The translations under genes were made by a program, and so were the position numbers. The notes below the pieces were generated by a model. That model did no database searches and was not told the origin of the DNA. It saw only the letters and a list, made by a program, of their open reading frames with translations. Below, piece by piece: positions 23,570-33,573 of a DNA stretch of 64,000 bases. Where the stretch lies: the NCBI RefSeq assembly GCF_001757355.1, contig NZ_MINO01000014.1, positions 1 to 64,000 on the forward strand, read 5' to 3'. Numbering within the stretch: the first letter of the stretch is position 1; every line of letters begins with the position of its first letter. The stretch is from Sphingobium phenoxybenzoativorans. Its GTDB lineage: Bacteria; Pseudomonadota; Alphaproteobacteria; Sphingomonadales; Sphingomonadaceae.

Positions 23570-25726
23570 ATGACCTACGGAACTTCTTCCGTGCGCCTTT
23601 TCCGGCGCACGGCGACGCTTGCCCTTTGTCTCGCGATGAGCGGTGGCGTGTTCGCCCAAACGGCGATCCAGCCTGATGCGGCAGCGGACGCGGGCGCTTC
23701 CGGAGACGAGATCGTGGTGACCGCCGCAGGGTTCGAGCAGAAGATCGTCGACGCGCCCGCCAGCATCAGCGTCATCAGCCGCGAGGAATTGCAGGAGCGG
23801 CGCTTTGGCAGCCTCGCCGAAGCATTGAGCAATGTGGAGGGCATTGATGTCGGCCAGACGGCGGGCAAGACCGGCGGCCTCAACATCTCGATCCGCGGCA
23901 TGCCGAGCGACTATACGCTGATCCTGGTCGACGGCAGGCGGCAGAATGCGCCGGGCAATGTCACGCCCAACGGCTTTGGCGAAACATCGACCAGCTTCCT
24001 CCCGCCATTTTCCGCGATCGAGCGGATAGAGGTGGTGCGCGGGCCGATGTCGACGCTCTACGGGTCGGACGCGATGGGCGGCGTCATTAACCTGATCACC
24101 CGCAAGGTCGGCAAGCGCTGGGCCGGAACGGTGACTGCCGAAGGCACGTTGCAGGAAGATGGCGATTTCGGGAACATGTATTCCACCAACGCCTATCTGC
24201 ACGGGCCTGTCATTCCCGACCTGCTGGGCCTTGCGGTACGGGGCAGCTATTTCAAGCGCGAGGCGTCGGGCCTGTCCTACACCGACGCCAATGGAAATCC
24301 GGTTGAGGTCAGCACGCGCGGCCCAAGCCCGGTGGAATCGGAAATCTACACGCTGGGCGGCCGCCTCACCCTGACGCCGCATCCCGACCATGACATCTGG
24401 TTCGAGGCGGACGTCAACCGCCAGTGGTACGACAATTCGGAATCCCAGCTCGGCACCGGGACGGTGGCGGGTGGATACGGCCCGGAGATGAAGTTCAATC
24501 GCGACAATTATGTGCTGGCCCATAGCTGGCGCGCCGGCTTCGCGCAGATCGACACCACATTGACCCGCAACATCACCGAGACGTTCGGCCGGACCATTCC
24601 GCCGGGCACGCCGGGGAAGGTCGCGGGCGATCCGCGCACCCTGAAGGCGACGAACAGCATCGCGGATACGCGCGCCGTGATCCCGCTCGGCCCCGTGAAC
24701 GCAACGGTCGGGGGCCAATATTGGAAGGCGGAGATGATCGACGCGGTCGCCGTCGACAAATATGAATTTGTCCAGTGGGCGCTGTTCGCCGAAGCCGCCT
24801 GGAGCATCGTGGACCGCTTCACCCTGACGCTTGGCGGCCGCTATGACGATCATGAGACCTTTGGCGGCAAATTCTCGCCCCGCGCCTATGCGGTATGGAA
24901 CGTCACTGACGCAGTGACGGTGAAGGGCGGCGTCAGCCGCGGTTTCAAGACGCCAAGGCTTGACCAGATCGCGCCCGGCATCGTCGGTTTCGGCGGGCAG
25001 GGCACTATTCCCCAGATCGGCACGCCCGGCCTGAAGCCGGAAACCAGCACGTCGATGGAGCTGGGCCTTTATTATGACGATGGCGGCATCGTGTCGGGCA
25101 ACGTCACCATCTTCAACAACAAGTTTAAGGACAAGATCGCGGCGGGTACGCCGATACCCAACTGCACCTGGTCCGTGGCCCCCAACCTGCCGGGCTGCCT
25201 CAACCTGGGCAATTTCCCGCGCGCGGAGAATTTCGGCCAGACCGTCAATGTCGACAATGCGGTAACGCGGGGCGGCGAGGCGGCAGTGAAGTTCCAGTTC
25301 ACGGAGGCCCTGTCGCTGGGACTGAACTATACCTACACGGAAAGTGAGCAAAAGAGCGGGGCGGAAGCGGGCGAGCCGCTGGTCAACACGCCCAAGCATA
25401 TGTTGAACGGCAATCTGCGCTGGAAACTGAACGATCGGCTCGCGACCTGGGTGCGCGCGGAGATACGGTCGAAGCGTTATCGCGGCGCGGGCGCTGCGCA
25501 AAACGCGCTGGGCAGTTTCAAAGGGTATGAACTGTTCCACCTGGGCGCCAATTATCAGCTAACCGACAATTTCCGGCTGGGCGCGGCGGTCTATAATATC
25601 TTCGACACCGATTTCGTGGGTTATCTGCCTTATGCGAGCAGCCCCACGGCGACGGCCTATGCCTCCGAATATGCCAATCTTCAGGAGCCGCGCCGCCTCT
25701 GGATATCGGCGACGGTGGATTTCTAA
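23570..25726 (+). CDS. TonB-dependent outer-membrane receptor, siderophore (FepA/CirA-like) type
   Basis: 718 residues with a signal peptide (TLALCLAMSGGVFAQ), the plug domain (DEIVVTAAGFEQKIVDAPASI, SIRGMPSDYTLILVDGRRQN, IERIEVVRGPMSTLYGSDAMGG) and a 22-strand barrel ending LQEPRRLWISATVDF with the terminal Phe required for barrel assembly. The plug layout resembles colicin I/enterobactin receptors. Upstream lies a Fur-like palindrome, so ferric-siderophore uptake is the likely role; the ligand is unknown. No TonB, ABC importer or siderophore biosynthesis gene is next to it. Confidence 0.9.
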   Translation: MTYGTSSVRLFRRTATLALCLAMSGGVFAQTAIQPDAAADAGASGDEIVVTAAGFEQKIVDAPASISVISREELQERRFGSLAEALSNVEGIDVGQTAGKTGGLNISIRGMPSDYTLILVDGRRQNAPGNVTPNGFGETSTSFLPPFSAIERIEVVRGPMSTLYGSDAMGGVINLITRKVGKRWAGTVTAEGTLQEDGDFGNMYSTNAYLHGPVIPDLLGLAVRGSYFKREASGLSYTDANGNPVEVSTRGPSPVESEIYTLGGRLTLTPHPDHDIWFEADVNRQWYDNSESQLGTGTVAGGYGPEMKFNRDNYVLAHSWRAGFAQIDTTLTRNITETFGRTIPPGTPGKVAGDPRTLKATNSIADTRAVIPLGPVNATVGGQYWKAEMIDAVAVDKYEFVQWALFAEAAWSIVDRFTLTLGGRYDDHETFGGKFSPRAYAVWNVTDAVTVKGGVSRGFKTPRLDQIAPGIVGFGGQGTIPQIGTPGLKPETSTSMELGLYYDDGGIVSGNVTIFNNKFKDKIAAGTPIPNCTWSVAPNLPGCLNLGNFPRAENFGQTVNVDNAVTRGGEAAVKFQFTEALSLGLNYTYTESEQKSGAEAGEPLVNTPKHMLNGNLRWKLNDRLATWVRAEIRSKRYRGAGAAQNALGSFKGYELFHLGANYQLTDNFRLGAAVYNIFDTDFVGYLPYASSPTATAYASEYANLQEPRRLWISATVDF

Positions 25727-25825
25727 GGGGTCCTTATCCCTGCCGCCGTTTCAGCAACTTCATCCCCGCCCCGAATCGCGATAGGGTGGGAATGAAGCGA
25801 ACATCCGGCGGCAGGGGCGAAGGGT

Positions 25826-26245
25826 ATGAAGGCGCAAGGCATCTCGATGTTGGCGGCGTTCTCCCTTGGCGCAGCCTCCCTTGCCGCACCCTCCCATGCC
25901 CAGCCCCGTCTGCCGCCGATGGACAAGGGGACGGGCTATATCTGCACCAGTGTCGCGGGCGAGGTGCGGCGTCTCAACATAGATGTGGCGGGCATGCGAT
26001 ATCAGCGCGAGGGCGAAGCGCCCTACAGCCTCGCCAGGGTCAGCGAAACCAGCCTGGTCCTGACCGAAAAGACCGAAGTGGATCTGCAGGACCCGACGAC
26101 CGGGCCTGTATCAATGGGCGAGGAGATGGACAGGCGCACGCTGATCCTCTCCTCCGAGGTCAGTGTTCCGGCGCATAATATGTACCGGAAAACCGACTAT
26201 AAATGCGTGTCCGTTCCGATGATCGATCTGTCCTCAGGCCGCTGA
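25826..26245 (+). CDS. exported protein of unknown function
   Basis: 139 residues: MKAQGISMLAAFSLGAASLAA is a signal peptide with likely cleavage after SHA. The mature part is about 115 residues with only two cysteines (GYICTSVAGE and DYKCVSVPM), probably one disulphide, and predicted mostly strand. No family is recognised. It stands alone after the receptor and is followed by a terminator-like hairpin. GGGGCGAAGGG precedes the ATG. Confidence 0.65.
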   Translation: MKAQGISMLAAFSLGAASLAAPSHAQPRLPPMDKGTGYICTSVAGEVRRLNIDVAGMRYQREGEAPYSLARVSETSLVLTEKTEVDLQDPTTGPVSMGEEMDRRTLILSSEVSVPAHNMYRKTDYKCVSVPMIDLSSGR

Positions 26246-26273
26246 GGACAGTGATCAGCCTGAAACGCCGGCG

Positions 26274-26296
26274 TGCTCCTGCTTTTCGCAGGAGCA
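26274..26296. terminator. hairpin between convergent genes
   Basis: TGCTCCTGC (26274-26282) pairs with GCAGGAGCA (26288-26296) around a TTTTC loop. It lies between the exported protein (plus) and rnhA (minus). TGCGTTTC follows, a weak T-run. Confidence 0.6.
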
Positions 26297-26320
26297 TGCG
26301 TTTCTACATGCGGCGGAAAC

Positions 26321-26767
26321 CTAACCCCGGAAACTTTCCGCCGCGGCGCAGGCCAACTGGTCCGCGCGCTCATTTTCCGGGTGGCCGGAATGGCCCTTCA
26401 CCCATTTCCACTCGATGCGGTGGCGGCGCGTGGCTTCGACCAGCGCCTGCCACAGTTCGGCGTTCTTGACCGGCTTCTTGTCCGCCGTTTTCCAGCCATT
26501 TTTCTGCCAGCCGAACACCCATTTGGTGATGCCGTCCATCACATATTTGCTGTCGGTGGACAGGATGACATGACAGGGACGTTTCAGGGCGTTCAGCGCC
26601 TCCAGCGCCGCCATCATCTCCATGCGGTTGTTGGTGGTCAGCGCTTCGCCGCCGGAGATTTCCTTCTCATTCCTGCCCGCCCGGATCACCGCGCCCCAGC
26701 CGCCGGGGCCGGGATTGCCCTTGCACGCTCCATCGGTGAAGATTTCGACCGTGGTGAGTTCGCTCAT
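26321..26767 (-). CDS. rnhA: ribonuclease HI
   Basis: 148 residues. The catalytic acids are visible: D12 ([16 protein letters not shown]), E50 ([13 protein letters not shown]), D72 ([11 protein letters not shown]) and D136 (NERADQLA), with H126 in the loop WVKGHSGHP. The enzyme cuts RNA in RNA-DNA hybrids, for example at R-loops and Okazaki primers. ATG 26767 overlaps the thrB stop by four bases (ATGA), making it the third gene of ispH-thrB-rnhA. Confidence 0.95.
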   Translation of the reverse strand: MSELTTVEIFTDGACKGNPGPGGWGAVIRAGRNEKEISGGEALTTNNRMEMMAALEALNALKRPCHVILSTDSKYVMDGITKWVFGWQKNGWKTADKKPVKNAELWQALVEATRRHRIEWKWVKGHSGHPENERADQLACAAAESFRG

Positions 26768-27726
26768 GCGCCAAGCAGTTCGGCAGGGCTGGCGCTTGCG
26801 TAGAAATCGAGGCGGCGGAGGAAGGCGAGGGGGTCCTTGCGCGTCACCAGCGCATCGGCGGGCGTGTTGATCCAGTCATAGGCGCGGGTCAGCAGGAAGC
26901 GCAGCGCGGCGCCACGGCACAGCGCCTGGAATCCGCGCCGTTCCGCGTCGGACAGGCCAAAGCTCTCCACATAGCCCTGGACAAGCGCGGCCGCCCGGTC
27001 CGCATGCCATGCCGACCCGTCATTCGAGAAGCACCAGGCGCTCTGCGTGACGGCGAGGTCATAAGCGCGGATGTCGGTGCAACTGAAATAAAAGTCTATC
27101 AGGCCCGTGACCTGATCGCCCAGCATCAGCACATTGTCGGGGAAAAGATCGGCATGGATGACGGCGCGGGGCAGATCGGAAGGCCAGTGCGCATCCAGCC
27201 ATGCAAGTTCCTGCGCCACACGGTCGCCAAGGCCCGGCGCAATCTCGTCGAAATGATCGCCGCATTTCCCGGCAAGGTCATGCCAGCCGGGCAGGTCGAG
27301 CGCGTTGCGGCGCTGGCCGGAGAAGCCTTCCGCCGCGCGGTGCATCTGGCCGAGCGCCGCGCCGGCCGCCTTTGCCTGCGCGGGCGTCGGCTCCGTCACC
27401 GAAATGCCGGTCAGGAACTCGATAAGGCAGGCGGGGCGGCCGGAAAGCTGCTGCAGCCTTTTGCCCGTCCGGTCGGGAATGAAGCGCGGTACAAGGCATC
27501 CGCGCTCGCCCAGATGGTCGAGCAGATCGATGAAGAAGGGCAGGTCCGCCTCATCCACCCGCTTCTCGTACAGGGTCAATATGTAGCGGCCGTTGGTCGT
27601 TTCCAGCAGGTAATTGCTGTTCTCCACGCCCTCTGCGATGCCCTTGGCGGACACAAGCCGGCCAGCGTCATAGCGGGTGAGGAAGGCGTCGATCTCCTCC
27701 GCGGGAACATGCGTATAGACCGCCAT
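26764..27726 (-). CDS. thrB: homoserine kinase, aminoglycoside-phosphotransferase-fold type
   Basis: 320 residues: [20 protein letters not shown] opens the ThrB branch common in alphaproteobacteria and pseudomonads. [18 protein letters not shown] forms the ATP lid, and [28 protein letters not shown] is the catalytic loop and metal site. It phosphorylates homoserine for threonine synthesis. It follows ispH after six bases and overlaps rnhA. Confidence 0.92.
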   Translation of the reverse strand: MAVYTHVPAEEIDAFLTRYDAGRLVSAKGIAEGVENSNYLLETTNGRYILTLYEKRVDEADLPFFIDLLDHLGERGCLVPRFIPDRTGKRLQQLSGRPACLIEFLTGISVTEPTPAQAKAAGAALGQMHRAAEGFSGQRRNALDLPGWHDLAGKCGDHFDEIAPGLGDRVAQELAWLDAHWPSDLPRAVIHADLFPDNVLMLGDQVTGLIDFYFSCTDIRAYDLAVTQSAWCFSNDGSAWHADRAAALVQGYVESFGLSDAERRGFQALCRGAALRFLLTRAYDWINTPADALVTRKDPLAFLRRLDFYASASPAELLGA

Positions 27727-27732
27727 TGAGGT

Positions 27733-28704
27733 TCAGGCCGCTTCGAGGCCGCGGGGCAGTTTGAACGCCATGCGCTCCTGCGCGGTTTCCACCTGCCGTT
27801 CCTCTATCTCGAAACGCTCTGCCAGGCGGTCGACGACCTCGCGCACCAATATTTCCGGCGCGGATGCGCCTGCGGTGATGCCCAGCGTCGCCACGCCCTT
27901 CAGCCAGTCGAAATCAATATCGTCCGCCCGTTCGATCAGGCGGGCGGGCGTGCCCTCGCGCTCGGCCACCTCGACCAGCCGGAGCGAGTTGGAGCTGTTC
28001 GGCGCGCCGATCACATAGACCGCGTCGCAGGACGAGGCGATCGCCTTCACGGAATTTTGCCGGTTCGACGTCGCGTAGCAGATATCCTCGCCCTTGGGCG
28101 CCGTGATGGCCGGAAAGCGGCGCTTCAGCGTCGCGACGACGGCGGCGGTGTCGTCCACCGAAAGGGTCGTCTGCGTCAGGAAGGACAGATTTTCCGGGTC
28201 GGCGGGCGTGAACGCTTCGGCATCCGCGACGGTCTCGATCAGCGTCATCGTGCCTTCCGGCACCTGGCCGAACGTGCCGATGACTTCCGGGTGGCCCTTA
28301 TGCCCAATGAAGATGATGTGCCGCCCGGCCTCGACCTGCCGCTCGGCCTGACGGTGGACCTTCGACACCAGCGGACAGGTGGCGTCCAGATAGGAAAGGC
28401 CGCGCTCCTCGGCCTTGGCCGGGACGGCCTTGGGCACGCCATGCGCGGAAAAGACCACATGCACGCCGTCCGGCACCTGATCCAGTTCCTCGACGAAGAT
28501 CGCGCCCTTCGCCTTCAACTGGTCGACGACATATTTGTTATGGACGATTTCATGCCGGACATAGACCGGCGCGCCATATTTCTCGATCGCCCGCTCGACG
28601 ATGATGATGGCGCGGTCCACCCCGGCGCAAAAACCGCGCGGCGCGGCGATCAGCAGCAGCAAAGGCAGCTTGCGCCCGTCTTGTGTCATGTCGGCGTCTG
28701 TCAT
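27733..28704 (-). CDS. ispH: 4-hydroxy-3-methylbut-2-enyl diphosphate reductase
   Basis: 323 residues. The three iron-sulphur cysteines are present: C26 ([12 protein letters not shown]), C110 ([12 protein letters not shown]) and C209 ([14 protein letters not shown]). AHG ([11 protein letters not shown]) and [12 protein letters not shown] are further signatures. It performs the last step of the MEP isoprenoid pathway, giving IPP and DMAPP. First gene of ispH-thrB-rnhA. Confidence 0.95.
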   Translation of the reverse strand: MTDADMTQDGRKLPLLLLIAAPRGFCAGVDRAIIIVERAIEKYGAPVYVRHEIVHNKYVVDQLKAKGAIFVEELDQVPDGVHVVFSAHGVPKAVPAKAEERGLSYLDATCPLVSKVHRQAERQVEAGRHIIFIGHKGHPEVIGTFGQVPEGTMTLIETVADAEAFTPADPENLSFLTQTTLSVDDTAAVVATLKRRFPAITAPKGEDICYATSNRQNSVKAIASSCDAVYVIGAPNSSNSLRLVEVAEREGTPARLIERADDIDFDWLKGVATLGITAGASAPEILVREVVDRLAERFEIEERQVETAQERMAFKLPRGLEAA

Positions 28705-28825
28705 GCTTTGGGCTTTAGGCGAAGGGCGCGCCCGATGAAAGCGGCTTCCTTTCGGTTGCGCGCTTCATGGGGGATGGATAAGAAGCCCGGATGTCCGATC
28801 CAGGGACCATATCGAGGGATTGCCC

Positions 28826-29467
28826 GTGAACCTTGCCAAGTCGTTGACCTTCGCCGGTCTTTCCCTTCTCGCCCTGTCCGCATGCTCGCGCCGTGGCGAG
28901 ATTGACGCGACCGGCGGCATCGTGGCGGTGCGCTCCGCATGCCCGGTGGCGGCGATCCCGGCCTATACGGGCGACGTCACCCTGTTCGATCCGGCGTCAA
29001 GCCGCGACGCTTCCGCCATCGATGTGGTGGCCACCGTCACCAACCTGAAATCGACCTGCGCCGACGGCGCGCAGCTTTACACGGAAGCGACCTTCGATGT
29101 GCAGGCGCGCCGCCGCGACGCGACCGCCGCGCGGCAGGTTACCCTGCCTTATTTCTCGACGATCGTGCGCGGCGGCAACGCGGTGGTGTCGAAGCGGGTC
29201 GGGCAGGTCACGCTGAACTTCGCGCCCGGCGAATATCGCGCCTCCGCGAGCGCCAAGGCCGGTTCCTATGTCGACAAGGATGTGGCGACCCTTCCCGCCG
29301 ACATTCAGAAGCGAATCACGAGCAAGCGCAAGGCGGGCGACGCAGACGCTGCGCTGGACCCGCTGTCGCAGCCTGACGTCAAGGCGGCGCTGGCGCGCAC
29401 GACCTTCGAACTGCTGATCGGCTTCAATCTTACCCAGGATCAGTTCAAATATAACGTCACCCGATGA
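28826..29467 (+). CDS. lipoprotein of unknown function
   Basis: 213 residues from GTG 28826, behind GAGGGA (an upstream in-frame TTG lies at 28820). MNLAKSLTFAGLSLLALSAC gives a lipobox (LSAC) with Cys at about residue 20. The mature part has C-rich N-terminal text (SACPVAAIPAY, STCADGAQ) and a beta-rich core (TLPYFSTIVRGGNAVVSKRVGQVTL). It diverges from ispH. No family name is recognised; the Asp/Ala-containing C-terminal helix ends TQDQFKYNVTR. Confidence 0.7.
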   Translation: MNLAKSLTFAGLSLLALSACSRRGEIDATGGIVAVRSACPVAAIPAYTGDVTLFDPASSRDASAIDVVATVTNLKSTCADGAQLYTEATFDVQARRRDATAARQVTLPYFSTIVRGGNAVVSKRVGQVTLNFAPGEYRASASAKAGSYVDKDVATLPADIQKRITSKRKAGDADAALDPLSQPDVKAALARTTFELLIGFNLTQDQFKYNVTR

Positions 29468-29499
29468 CGCGCTGAGCCTTGAGCATCCGTACCGCCGAG

Positions 29500-29580
29500 C
29501 CTATCGAAAAGCTGCGCTTTCGCTAAAGAGCGCGTAAGGGGCATCGACTTGGTCGGCTCCGCATAGCTGAATTTCGATAG
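29500..29580. repeat. short inverted-repeat element ahead of argS
   Basis: CTATCGAAA (29501-29509) and TTTCGATAG (29572-29580) bound an 80-base segment with an inner hairpin GCGCTTT...AAAGAGCGC. Its first arm, GAGCCTATCGAAA, resembles the widespread GAGCCTGTCGAA palindrome of sphingomonad genomes. It ends 14 bases before the argS start codon and may affect argS initiation. Confidence 0.45.
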
Positions 29581-29594
29581 ACTTAGGATTTGCC

Positions 29595-31322
29595 GTGACC
29601 CTTTACGCGCGTTTCGCGACCTATCTCGATACCGTCCTCGACGCGCTGGTCGAGGCAGGGGATCTGCCCGCCGGACTTGACCGCAAGGCCGTGACGGTGG
29701 AGCCGCCGCGCGATCCCAGCCATGGCGATCTCGCGACGAACGCCGCAATGGTGCTGGCAAAGCCTGCAGGAACCAATCCCCGCGCCCTGGCGGAGAAGAT
29801 CGTCGCCGGACTTGGCGCGCTGGCGGAAGTCTCGGAGGCGGGCATTGCCGGTCCCGGTTTCATCAACCTGCGGCTGACGGATGATACCTGGCGGGCGGAA
29901 CTGGCGGCGATCCATGCCGATGGCGCGGATTATGGCCGGTCCGACATGGGCAAGGGCCTGTGCGTCAATGTCGAATATGTCTCCGCCAACCCCACCGGCC
30001 CCATGCATATGGGCCATTGCCGGGGGGCCGTAGTGGGCGATGCGCTGGCGACGCTGTTGGAATATGCCGGGCACCGGGTCACGCGGGAATATTATATCAA
30101 CGATGCGGGCGGGCAGGTGGATGTCCTCGCCCGGTCCGCGCATCTGCGCTATCGCGAGGCGTTGGGCGAGGATGTCGGCGAGATCCCGGAGGGTCTGTAT
30201 CCCGGCGATTATCTGGTTCCGGTTGGGCAGGCGCTGGCGAAAGAATACGGCAACCGTTTCGTCGGTGCGCCGGAAAGCGAGTGGCTCGCGACCTTCCGCG
30301 CCTTCGCCGTCGATGCGATGATGGAGATGATCCGCGCGGACCTCGCGCTGCTCGGCATCCACCACGACCTGTTCTCGTCAGAGGCGGAATTGCAGGCGGC
30401 GGGTAAGCCGGAGGCGGCCGAGGCATGGCTGCGCGAACGGGACCTGATCTATGACGGCGTGCTCGAAGCGCCCAAGGGTGAGACGCCGGAGGACTGGGAG
30501 CCTGTCGAGTTGCCGCTGTTCCGGTCGACGAAATTCGGCGACGATCAGGACCGGCCGATTCGCAAATCGAACGGCGCCTGGACCTATTTCGGCGCGGACC
30601 TCGCCTATCATTTCCAGAAGGCGCAGCTTGCCGACCAGTTGATCGACATATGGGGCGCGGACCATGCTGGCACCGTGAAGCGCATCCAGGCGGCGGTGGC
30701 TGCGCTGACGGAGGGCAAGACGCGCTTCGACGTGAAGCTGATCCAGATGGTCCGCCTGCTGCGGGACGGCGAGCCGGTGAAGATGTCGAAGCGGGCGGGC
30801 AATTTCGTCACGCTGGCCGACGTCGTGCGGGAAGTCGGCAAGGATGTCGTTCGCTTCACCATGCTGACCCGCAAGGCCGACGCGCAGATGGATTTCGACT
30901 TCGCCAAGGTGGTCGAGGCGTCGAAGGATAATCCGGTTTTCTACGTCCAATACGCCCATGCGCGCATCGCCTCGCTGCAGCGGCGGGCGGAGGAGGCCGG
31001 GATTGTCCTGCCTGACCCCGATATGTCCCAACTTGGGACAGAGGAGCTGGAGCTGGTCAAGCGCGCAGCCCAGTTCCCACGGGTGGTGGAGGGGGCCGCG
31101 CAGGCCCGCGAGCCACATAGAATTGCATTCTATCTCAATGATTTGGCAGCGGATTTTCACGCATGGTGGAATCTCGGCAATGACCGGCCCGAACGCCGTG
31201 TGATCGTCACCGGCGATCCTGCCGCCACATCCGCGAGACTGTTCTTGAGCAGGGGAATCGGGCAGATTATCCGCAACGGGCTGGCGCTGATGGGCGTGGC
31301 GGCGCTTACGGAGATGCAATGA
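29595..31322 (+). CDS. argS: arginyl-tRNA synthetase
   Basis: 575 residues from GTG 29595. The HIGH motif appears as [31 protein letters not shown] follows, and the KMSKS-type loop is [13 protein letters not shown]. The N-terminal Add-1 domain and C-terminal anticodon-binding DALR domain are both present. It charges tRNA-Arg. The stop overlaps the start of the SPOR gene, so the two are coupled. Confidence 0.95.
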   Translation: MTLYARFATYLDTVLDALVEAGDLPAGLDRKAVTVEPPRDPSHGDLATNAAMVLAKPAGTNPRALAEKIVAGLGALAEVSEAGIAGPGFINLRLTDDTWRAELAAIHADGADYGRSDMGKGLCVNVEYVSANPTGPMHMGHCRGAVVGDALATLLEYAGHRVTREYYINDAGGQVDVLARSAHLRYREALGEDVGEIPEGLYPGDYLVPVGQALAKEYGNRFVGAPESEWLATFRAFAVDAMMEMIRADLALLGIHHDLFSSEAELQAAGKPEAAEAWLRERDLIYDGVLEAPKGETPEDWEPVELPLFRSTKFGDDQDRPIRKSNGAWTYFGADLAYHFQKAQLADQLIDIWGADHAGTVKRIQAAVAALTEGKTRFDVKLIQMVRLLRDGEPVKMSKRAGNFVTLADVVREVGKDVVRFTMLTRKADAQMDFDFAKVVEASKDNPVFYVQYAHARIASLQRRAEEAGIVLPDPDMSQLGTEELELVKRAAQFPRVVEGAAQAREPHRIAFYLNDLAADFHAWWNLGNDRPERRVIVTGDPAATSARLFLSRGIGQIIRNGLALMGVAALTEMQ

Positions 31323-32050
31323 TGGGTGACTATGTGCGGGACGGTCTCGATCTGGATGACGATGACCGCCTGCCGTGGCTTGAACCCGCCGACGACGATG
31401 GCGCCGATGACGGCATTTCGACGCTAAAATTGCTGACCTTCATCATTGCCGGCCTCGCCTTTGTCGGGGCCGTGGTGTTCGGCATCTGGTATGTGAAGAA
31501 CAGGGAGGCGTCTTCCGGCGGCGAAGGCGCGCTGATCGCCGCGCCCAAGGGCGATTACAAGGTCGCCGCCAAGGAAGCCGACGCCAAGGCGTTCCAGGGA
31601 GAGGGCGACGCCAGCTTCCCGGTCAGCGAAGGCGAAGATCGCGGTAGCCGCATCGATCCGTCGCGTATTCCGGAAGTGCCCGTCAGCGGCGGCGCTGCGC
31701 CCGTGGACACGACAAAGCCGGGATCGAAGCCTGCGGCCAAGTTCAGCGCCCCGGTGGTCAACGCCACGAATGCGCAGGGGAAGCCCGCTACGCCCTCCGC
31801 CGCGACGCCATCGGGCGCGGCGATGATCCAGCTTGGCGCTTATGGCAGCGAAGCGGTGGCGAAGGATGCGTGGAGCCGGCTGTCCAAGCGGTTCGCCTAT
31901 CTGGCCCCGCTGGGCACCTCGATCGAGAAGGCGACGGTGGGAAGCGGCACATTCTACCGTCTGCGCGCCAGCGCGCCGAGCGTCGCGGAGGCCAATACCC
32001 TGTGCGGCAAGCTGAAGGTGGCGGGCGAAAGCTGCATCGTCGTGCGCTGA
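31319..32050 (+). CDS. SPOR-domain membrane protein
   Basis: 243 residues: an acidic N-terminus ([22 protein letters not shown]), one span near residues 37-60 ([20 protein letters not shown]), a low-complexity linker rich in Ala/Pro and a C-terminal SPOR domain ([29 protein letters not shown]... [10 protein letters not shown]-like text). SPOR domains bind denuded peptidoglycan at the septum. It overlaps argS and lies upstream of nagZ, an order seen in many alphaproteobacteria. ATG 31319 and ATG 31322 are both possible starts. Confidence 0.85.
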   Translation: MMGDYVRDGLDLDDDDRLPWLEPADDDGADDGISTLKLLTFIIAGLAFVGAVVFGIWYVKNREASSGGEGALIAAPKGDYKVAAKEADAKAFQGEGDASFPVSEGEDRGSRIDPSRIPEVPVSGGAAPVDTTKPGSKPAAKFSAPVVNATNAQGKPATPSAATPSGAAMIQLGAYGSEAVAKDAWSRLSKRFAYLAPLGTSIEKATVGSGTFYRLRASAPSVAEANTLCGKLKVAGESCIVVR

Positions 32051-32126
32051 TCGTGGCGTAGTCGATACCGAATGGACGATTGGGATGGGGAGCGGTGGAT
32101 ACATCCATTGCCTCGCTTCCTCTGCT

Positions 32127-32216
32127 CGTCATTCTCGCGAAAGCGGGAACCCATCTCTCCCCATGCGCTTGCCGTGCCTAAGGCATGGTGGGTCCCCGCT
32201 TTCGCGGGGATGACGG
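32127..32216. repeat. dispersed palindromic repeat upstream of nagZ
   Basis: Begins CGTCATTCTCGCGAAAGCGG and ends CCCCGCTTTCGCGGGGATGACG. An inner hairpin GCCTAAGGC lies near 32176-32184. It is the third copy of the family seen at 9421 and 10994, here between the SPOR gene and nagZ. Confidence 0.6.
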
Positions 32217-32340
32217 ATTAATGGATGACGGGAATTGGCGCTTCGGTCATCTACACCCCCGCATTCCTGTCCTACACCCGCCATGTCATGCTCTATTCCC
32301 GCGCATGAAATGGCCTTCTCGATCCACTGACCAGTGTGGC

Positions 32341-32417
32341 CCAGCCGCGACCCGCATGAGACTCATCTGCGACCTGGATGAGACCAACATGCGACTTTTG
32401 TGCGACCTACATGCGAC
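32341..32417. repeat. seven 11-bp phased direct repeats ahead of nagZ
   Basis: Seven consecutive 11-base units end in GAC: CCAGCCGCGAC, CCGCATGAGAC, TCATCTGCGAC, CTGGATGAGAC, CAACATGCGAC, TTTTGTGCGAC and CTACATGCGAC. The consensus is nnnnATGCGAC (minus strand GTCGCATnnnn). The GAC is invariant in all seven and the phase is one helical turn. They lie 128 bases before the nagZ ATG. This has the form of an operator array bound by a multimeric regulator on one DNA face. The regulator is not known. Confidence 0.65.
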
Positions 32418-32545
32418 GTTCCGGCCAAAACCGCTCACAACCCGCAACTTCCGCAACTTCGGTGGGACAGCTTTTGCTGGGATGATGCCGGGAATCGCGA
32501 TAACAGGGGGCTATTGCAGATGACATCAGCCAGGCGACCCCATCC
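32418..32545. other. remaining nagZ leader region
   Basis: No gene is supported. The stretch holds a tandem nine-base repeat, CGCAACTTC CGCAACTTC (about 32442-32460). A further pair of CTACACCC sequences 24 bases apart lies just upstream of the 11-bp array (about 32250-32280). A frame through this region (32185-32523) is an artefact of the repeats and has no ribosome site. Confidence 0.4.
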
Positions 32546-33553
32546 ATGAAACCCGTCATTTTCGGCCTTGCGGGCGAAACCCTGACAAGCGACGAGCGCG
32601 CTTTCTTCCGGGAGGCGGAGCCTGCGGGCTATATCCTGTTCCGCCGCAACGTCGCGGACAAGGCGCAGTTGCGGGCGCTGACCGATGACCTGCGGGCGCT
32701 GCACGGCCGGGACGATTTGCTGATCATGATCGATCAGGAAGGCGGCCGGGTGGCGCGGATGCCGCCGCCGGTCTGGCCGGCCTTTCCTCCGGGGGCGGTG
32801 TTCGACGCGCTCTATGATGTCGCCCCCGCCAGCGCCATTGTGGCCGCCCGGACCAATGCGCAGGCGATCGCCGTCACCCTGCGTGAATGCGGCATCAATG
32901 TGGATGCCTTGCCCCTGCTGGACGTGCGTCAGCCGGGCTCAAGCGACATTATGGGCGACCGGACCCTGGGCGCGGAGCCGCTGCGCGTGGCGGCGCTGGG
33001 CCGGGCGGTGCTGGACGGGCTTAAGCAGGGCGGCGTGGTCGGCATCGTCAAGCATATGCCGGGGCATGGCCGGGCGATGGTCGACAGCCATCATGAACTG
33101 CCGCGTGTCGATGCCAGCGAGGCGGAGCTGGAAACCGATATCGCGCCGTTCAGGGCGCTTAACCGGGCGCCGATGGGGATGACCGCGCATATCGTCTACA
33201 CCGCATGGGACGCCGAGCGCCCGGCGAGCCTGTCGCCGGTGGTGATCGCGAACATCATCCGCGGCCGTATCGGCTTTGACGGCCTGCTGATGTCCGACGA
33301 TCTCGATATGAAGGCGCTGAAAGGCGACATCCCGTCGCTGGCGGCTGGCGTGGTCGCCGCGGGATGCGACATCGCGCTCAATTGCTGGGGCCGGATGGAG
33401 GAGATGGTGGGCATCGCCGACGCCCTGCCGGACATCACGGCCGAGGCCCGGCGGCGCCTTGACCGGGCGATGGCTACGGTTGGCGATGGCGGGGAGGCGG
33501 AACCTCTGGGCGATCTGCTGGCCCGGCGCGACGAATTGCTGGCCTTGGCGTGA
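32546..33553 (+). CDS. nagZ: beta-N-acetylhexosaminidase (glycoside hydrolase family 3)
   Basis: 335 residues. IMIDQEGGRVARM, the family motif KHMPGHGRAMVDSHHELP with the histidine/aspartate dyad, and LLMSDDLDMKAL with the catalytic Asp are all present. NagZ removes GlcNAc from recycled anhydromuropeptides in the cytoplasm and can thereby feed the AmpR beta-lactamase signal. It starts the nagZ-scpA-scpB-tatABC block. The leader carries the 11-bp repeat array. Confidence 0.93.
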   Translation: MKPVIFGLAGETLTSDERAFFREAEPAGYILFRRNVADKAQLRALTDDLRALHGRDDLLIMIDQEGGRVARMPPPVWPAFPPGAVFDALYDVAPASAIVAARTNAQAIAVTLRECGINVDALPLLDVRQPGSSDIMGDRTLGAEPLRVAALGRAVLDGLKQGGVVGIVKHMPGHGRAMVDSHHELPRVDASEAELETDIAPFRALNRAPMGMTAHIVYTAWDAERPASLSPVVIANIIRGRIGFDGLLMSDDLDMKALKGDIPSLAAGVVAAGCDIALNCWGRMEEMVGIADALPDITAEARRRLDRAMATVGDGGEAEPLGDLLARRDELLALA

Positions 33554-33573
33554 AGGTTCAGGGGCGCTGAGCC

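Noticed and set aside
23555-25540. 661-codon open frame on the minus strand
   Set aside because: It lies antisense to the TonB receptor, whose plug and barrel motifs are unmistakable; the antisense product shows shadow composition.
32185-32523. 112-codon frame containing a repeated MRLxCDLxxT motif
   Set aside because: The protein repeat is just the 11-bp DNA repeats read three at a time; the frame starts in a dispersed palindrome and has no ribosome site.
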